Positions 61,655-64,000 of a stretch of 64,000 nucleotides of DNA are shown here, one piece after another. The stretch covers positions 1 through 64,000 of the forward strand of contig CAVPOY010000005.1 in NCBI GenBank assembly GCA_963707135.1. Reading direction: 5' to 3'. Position 1 is the first letter of the stretch. Every line of letters starts with the position of its first letter. Under the pieces are notes generated by a model that made no database searches, was not told the DNA's origin, and saw only the letters and a program-made list of their open reading frames with translations. Both the position numbers and the translations under genes were made by a program. The DNA comes from JBGSTR01 sp963707135 (GTDB taxonomy: Bacteria > Pseudomonadota > Gammaproteobacteria > Chromatiales > Chromatiaceae).

Positions 61655-61738
61655 GTACAACTAACTCTTTGCGTTCAGAACTGGCGCTGGCACGGGCATT
61701 GCCCTCCGCCCACCCGGTAAAGAATCGCCGGGACGCAT

Positions 61739-61744
61739 TATAAT
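61739..61744 (+). promoter_or_regulatory. TATAAT -10 box upstream of osmC
   Basis: Perfect TATAAT 80 bases before the osmC start; no good -35 box at the proper distance (GGTAAA). Together with the strong AAGGAGG ribosome site it suggests the gene has its own promoter. Confidence 0.4.
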
Positions 61745-61823
61745 TACCTAGCAGGATCTGCGTGTTACCTGCGGTTCGACAGGAAAGGGGACTTACCACA
61801 CACAAACAAAAAGGAGGTGCGTC

Positions 61824-62366
61824 ATGTCACAAGAAACCGTCAAAGCCGCCCTGATGACGGCCATAGCCGGCATCCAGCAACACCCCGATGCCGCGAGGAT
61901 GGAATTCCGCGTCGCCACTCAGCTCGAGGAAGATATGCGCTGCAGTGCCAACGTGCGCGAGTTCCCTCCCCTCTTTGTCGACGAGCCGCCGGACTTGGGC
62001 GGCAGCGATGCCAATGCGAACCCGGTTGAGCTGGTATTAGTCGCTTTGGGCACCTGCCAAGAAATCATGTACCGCGCGTATGCCTCGGTGATGGGCGTAC
62101 CCCTCACCAGCGTGAAGGTGAAGCTTCGCGGTGACCTAGATCTGCGCGGTCTTTTCGGCATGGATCCGGATGTTCCTCCGGGTTATGAAAAGATTGCCTA
62201 CGAGACCGAGCTAGACAGCCCTGCGGACAGAGATACTCTGCGTGGGCTGGTACAGACTGTGGAAAGCCACTGTCCGGTACTCGACACCCTAACGCGTCCG
62301 GTTGACGTCAGCGGTCGTGTCACCATCAACGGAGAGCCGATCGAGTCTGAGGCTCTAGCAGCTTGA
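61824..62366 (+). CDS. OsmC-family peroxiredoxin-like protein
   Basis: 180 residues, AAGGAGGTGCGTC before ATG 61824. Two redox cysteines in ALGTCQEIMYRAYA (C78) and VESHCPVLDTL (C150), the OsmC/Ohr active-site pair. Relatives reduce organic hydroperoxides in the cytoplasm. It is flanked by direct repeats and may be acquired. Confidence 0.85.
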   Translation: MSQETVKAALMTAIAGIQQHPDAARMEFRVATQLEEDMRCSANVREFPPLFVDEPPDLGGSDANANPVELVLVALGTCQEIMYRAYASVMGVPLTSVKVKLRGDLDLRGLFGMDPDVPPGYEKIAYETELDSPADRDTLRGLVQTVESHCPVLDTLTRPVDVSGRVTINGEPIESEALAA

Positions 62367-62380
62367 TGGAGCGGAAAACG

Positions 62381-62410
62381 TGGCAGCGGGCGGGGTATCC
62401 CGCGCTGCCA
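62381..62410 (+). terminator. Hairpin after osmC
   Basis: TGGCAGCG (62381-62388) and CGCTGCCA (62403-62410) form a perfect 8-bp stem, extendable by GGC/CCG-type pairs, 15 bases after the osmC stop. No T-run. Confidence 0.45.
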
Positions 62411-62487
62411 TCACCGCGGGGAGTGCGAGGTCGCCGACCAACGCGAGGCTTTGAGTTGAACTACACCGGGATCCGACAGACCCCGCC

Positions 62488-62522
62488 GAACGCGGCAGCG
62501 GTCCCGCCATCCCAGTTGACAT
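62488..62522. repeat. Imperfect direct repeat, right copy
   Basis: GAACGCGGCAGCGGTCCC..., partner of 61588-61622. The remainder of the 373-base gap 62367-62739 shows no gene. Confidence 0.45.
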
Positions 62523-62739
62523 ATGGGGGCGCTGGCTCGGGTCTTGACGTATATGTCTCGTAGCCTACGCGGTCGTCAGGGCCAGCGCGCGTAGCCGAGC
62601 GGAACGCGACGCGGGCGTCTTGCCGTTGCGACCCGTGCAGCTCAAACGTTAGCGTCCCCGCGGTCCGCATGCCTGTACACAGCGGCCGCTACCGAACGAG
62701 GCACTGGCGGCCGCTTCGGGTCGCAGCCGGCATTTCAGG

Positions 62740-63741
62740 TCAGGAGCCGCACGTCTCCGCGGCCAGCGCCGCGATCACCCGCGCCAGTCCCGCGACCACC
62801 CGCGCCGTGCGCGCGTAGTCGACCCGCTCCGGGGTATCGCCTTCGGTGTGGTAGAGGGCGTACCGGTAGAAGGCCGTGTCGGTGACCATGATCGCGCGGT
62901 AGCCCGCCTGCCAGAACGACCAGTGGTCCGACCACCCCACGCCGGGCACCCGTTCGGGGACGGACGCACCCTCGGCGGGAAAGGCCGTCGTTTCCCGAAA
63001 GGTGCGCAGGGCCGAGCGCACCAGCTGTCGGGATCCAAGGTTGCCGACGAAGCCGATGAAGTTGGCGGTGTCCGGGTAGAACAGGTTCAGCGGGAAGGGG
63101 TAGCGCTGACTTCCGGGCTCGTCCGAGTAATACCCGATGGTCTCCAGCGACAACATGGCCCGGATGCGCTCGGCGCGCGCTCGCGCGCCTTCGGCATGGA
63201 CCAGGCTGCCCATTTGAGGTGAGCCGAAGTAGGGCGCCTCCTCGTTGACGAAGGCGACGTAGCGCACCGTGCAAGGCAGCGGCTGATCGGCGAGCAGGCG
63301 CGCGAGCTCCAGCAGCGCGGCCACCCCGGACGCGTTGTCGTTGGCCCCCGGGCTGCCGGGAACCGAGTCGTAGTGGGCGCCGACGAGCACGATCCCCGCC
63401 GCCGCGGAGTCCCCTCGCTTCTCGGCGACGATGTTGCGCACCGGCCGCCCGCGGCTCTCGAACGGCTCGTCAGCTCGCGCGTAGCCGAGGTCGGTGAACG
63501 TCCGCTCGATGTAGCCGGCCGCCTCGAGAAGCGCCGGGTAGCGCTCGAGATTGCGTTCGCCGATGTCTCCCGCCAGGGTCTGGACATGCGTGGCAAGGCG
63601 GTCGCGGATCCGTGCTTCCTCCGCGGTGAGCGGCGGCAGGGGGCCGGTGTGGGTCTTGCCTGGCATGTGGAGAATATAGAGCGAGCCGGCGAGCAGAAGC
63701 CCCGCAAGAACGGCCACCGGCAAAACGAACCCCTTCCTCAT
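62740..63741 (-). CDS. M28-family zinc aminopeptidase, membrane-anchored
   Basis: 333 residues from ATG 63741 (longer starts at 63759 and 63783 would add arginine-rich residues). A hydrophobic anchor (about 4-26) is followed by a zinc-peptidase domain: GAHYDSVPGSPGANDNASGV (first His and bridging Asp), FVNEEAPYFGS (catalytic Glu and Glu ligand), SLETIGYYSD and YHTEGDTPERVDY (last His). Probably cleaves peptides on the periplasmic side. Stands alone. Confidence 0.88.
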   Translation of the reverse strand: MRKGFVLPVAVLAGLLLAGSLYILHMPGKTHTGPLPPLTAEEARIRDRLATHVQTLAGDIGERNLERYPALLEAAGYIERTFTDLGYARADEPFESRGRPVRNIVAEKRGDSAAAGIVLVGAHYDSVPGSPGANDNASGVAALLELARLLADQPLPCTVRYVAFVNEEAPYFGSPQMGSLVHAEGARARAERIRAMLSLETIGYYSDEPGSQRYPFPLNLFYPDTANFIGFVGNLGSRQLVRSALRTFRETTAFPAEGASVPERVPGVGWSDHWSFWQAGYRAIMVTDTAFYRYALYHTEGDTPERVDYARTARVVAGLARVIAALAAETCGS

Positions 63742-64000
63742 CCGCCGCCTCCTGGACATCGATCTTGTGCGCGATCCGACCACACGGGGTGCTCGGCGTC
63801 TATGCTACCTCGGTCGATACCGAACGCGCCTGATTCGCGGGATCCGCCGGCGCGGAGCGGCAATCTCCGGGGAGCGCCGTCCTGAAGCCATTCTCCGACT
63901 GCTCATTGCGCCTTCAAGATGGTCCAAGGGGTCGTCGGAGAACCTGGAAGCGGAGCTTAGGAAGGACCCGGACGCCTCGCGGCCCCTACCAAACGGTGCG

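Noticed and set aside
61163..61660. 165-codon minus-strand frame over yacG and the following gap
   Set aside because: Overlaps yacG, which has clear zinc motifs; no family similarity for the reverse frame.
62640..62660. CTCAAACGTTAGCG, similar to an integron attC end
   Set aside because: Does not match the GTTRRRY core, no partner core site at the expected distance and no integrase gene.

Overview
This is a GC-rich (roughly 65%) bacterial chromosome segment. The gene set points to a sulfur-oxidising gammaproteobacterium of the Chromatiales type (Ectothiorhodospiraceae/Thioalkalivibrio/Thiohalobacter-like). It carries a SoeABC-type cytoplasmic sulfite dehydrogenase, glycolate-salvage genes as expected in a Calvin-cycle autotroph, gammaproteobacterial housekeeping pairs (zapD-yacG, yebC-ruvC-ruvA) and a BioC/BioH biotin operon. 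The genus is inference; the class is well supported.

Left arm, 1-9 kb: an acid-stress and carbohydrate-energy island. It holds the tail of an EmrB-type exporter, HdeA, an alpha-glucan phosphorylase, a cupin, a DUF6868 membrane protein, phosphoketolase, HdeD and a plasma-membrane H+-ATPase. HdeA, cupin, DUF6868 and phosphoketolase are intact. The phosphorylase, HdeD and ATPase carry frameshifts or stops, and the ATPase is cut off at the end of an IS91-family element.

9-18 kb: a mobile-element graveyard. Two same-orientation IS91-family remnants share a 108-bp end sequence. One is interrupted by an ISAs1/DUF4338 element with a likely -1 frameshift site. The other is interrupted by an IS1595 fragment and a broken serine-recombinase cassette. 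Between the two IS91 remnants sits a compact two-gene module: a DeCLIC-like pentameric ligand-gated ion channel with two extra N-terminal domains, followed by a solute-binding-domain lytic transglycosylase. This is the most unusual content of the window.

18-35 kb: LysR regulator divergent from azoreductase and pirin; an alpha/beta hydrolase; the bioBFHCD operon with overlapping genes and a clear sigma70 promoter; ComF; PP2C phosphatase; DsbC; YajQ; Ogt-XerD; paired membrane-linked GTPases; YcgN.

35-43 kb: soeA-(DUF2750)-soeB-soeC, divergent from an NptA-type Na+/phosphate transporter, then a small membrane protein preceded by a coupled leader ORF.

43-53 kb: envelope-quality genes: a PlpD-type (type Vd) patatin autotransporter, an OmpR/HAMP-kinase two-component pair, a DegP/MucD protease, several small secreted or membrane proteins, and MarC.

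52-57.7 kb: glcE-glcF-tartronate semialdehyde reductase, then ruvA-ruvC-yebC, all on the minus strand. glcD and ruvB, the expected neighbours on either side of a 141-bp junction, are both absent and a palindromic element lies there.

58-64 kb: a long protein with a C-terminal LOG (SLOG) nucleotide-binding domain and a large unrecognised N-terminal half; zapD-yacG; an OsmC-family protein flanked by imperfect direct repeats; and an M28 peptidase. No tRNA, rRNA or CRISPR array was seen.
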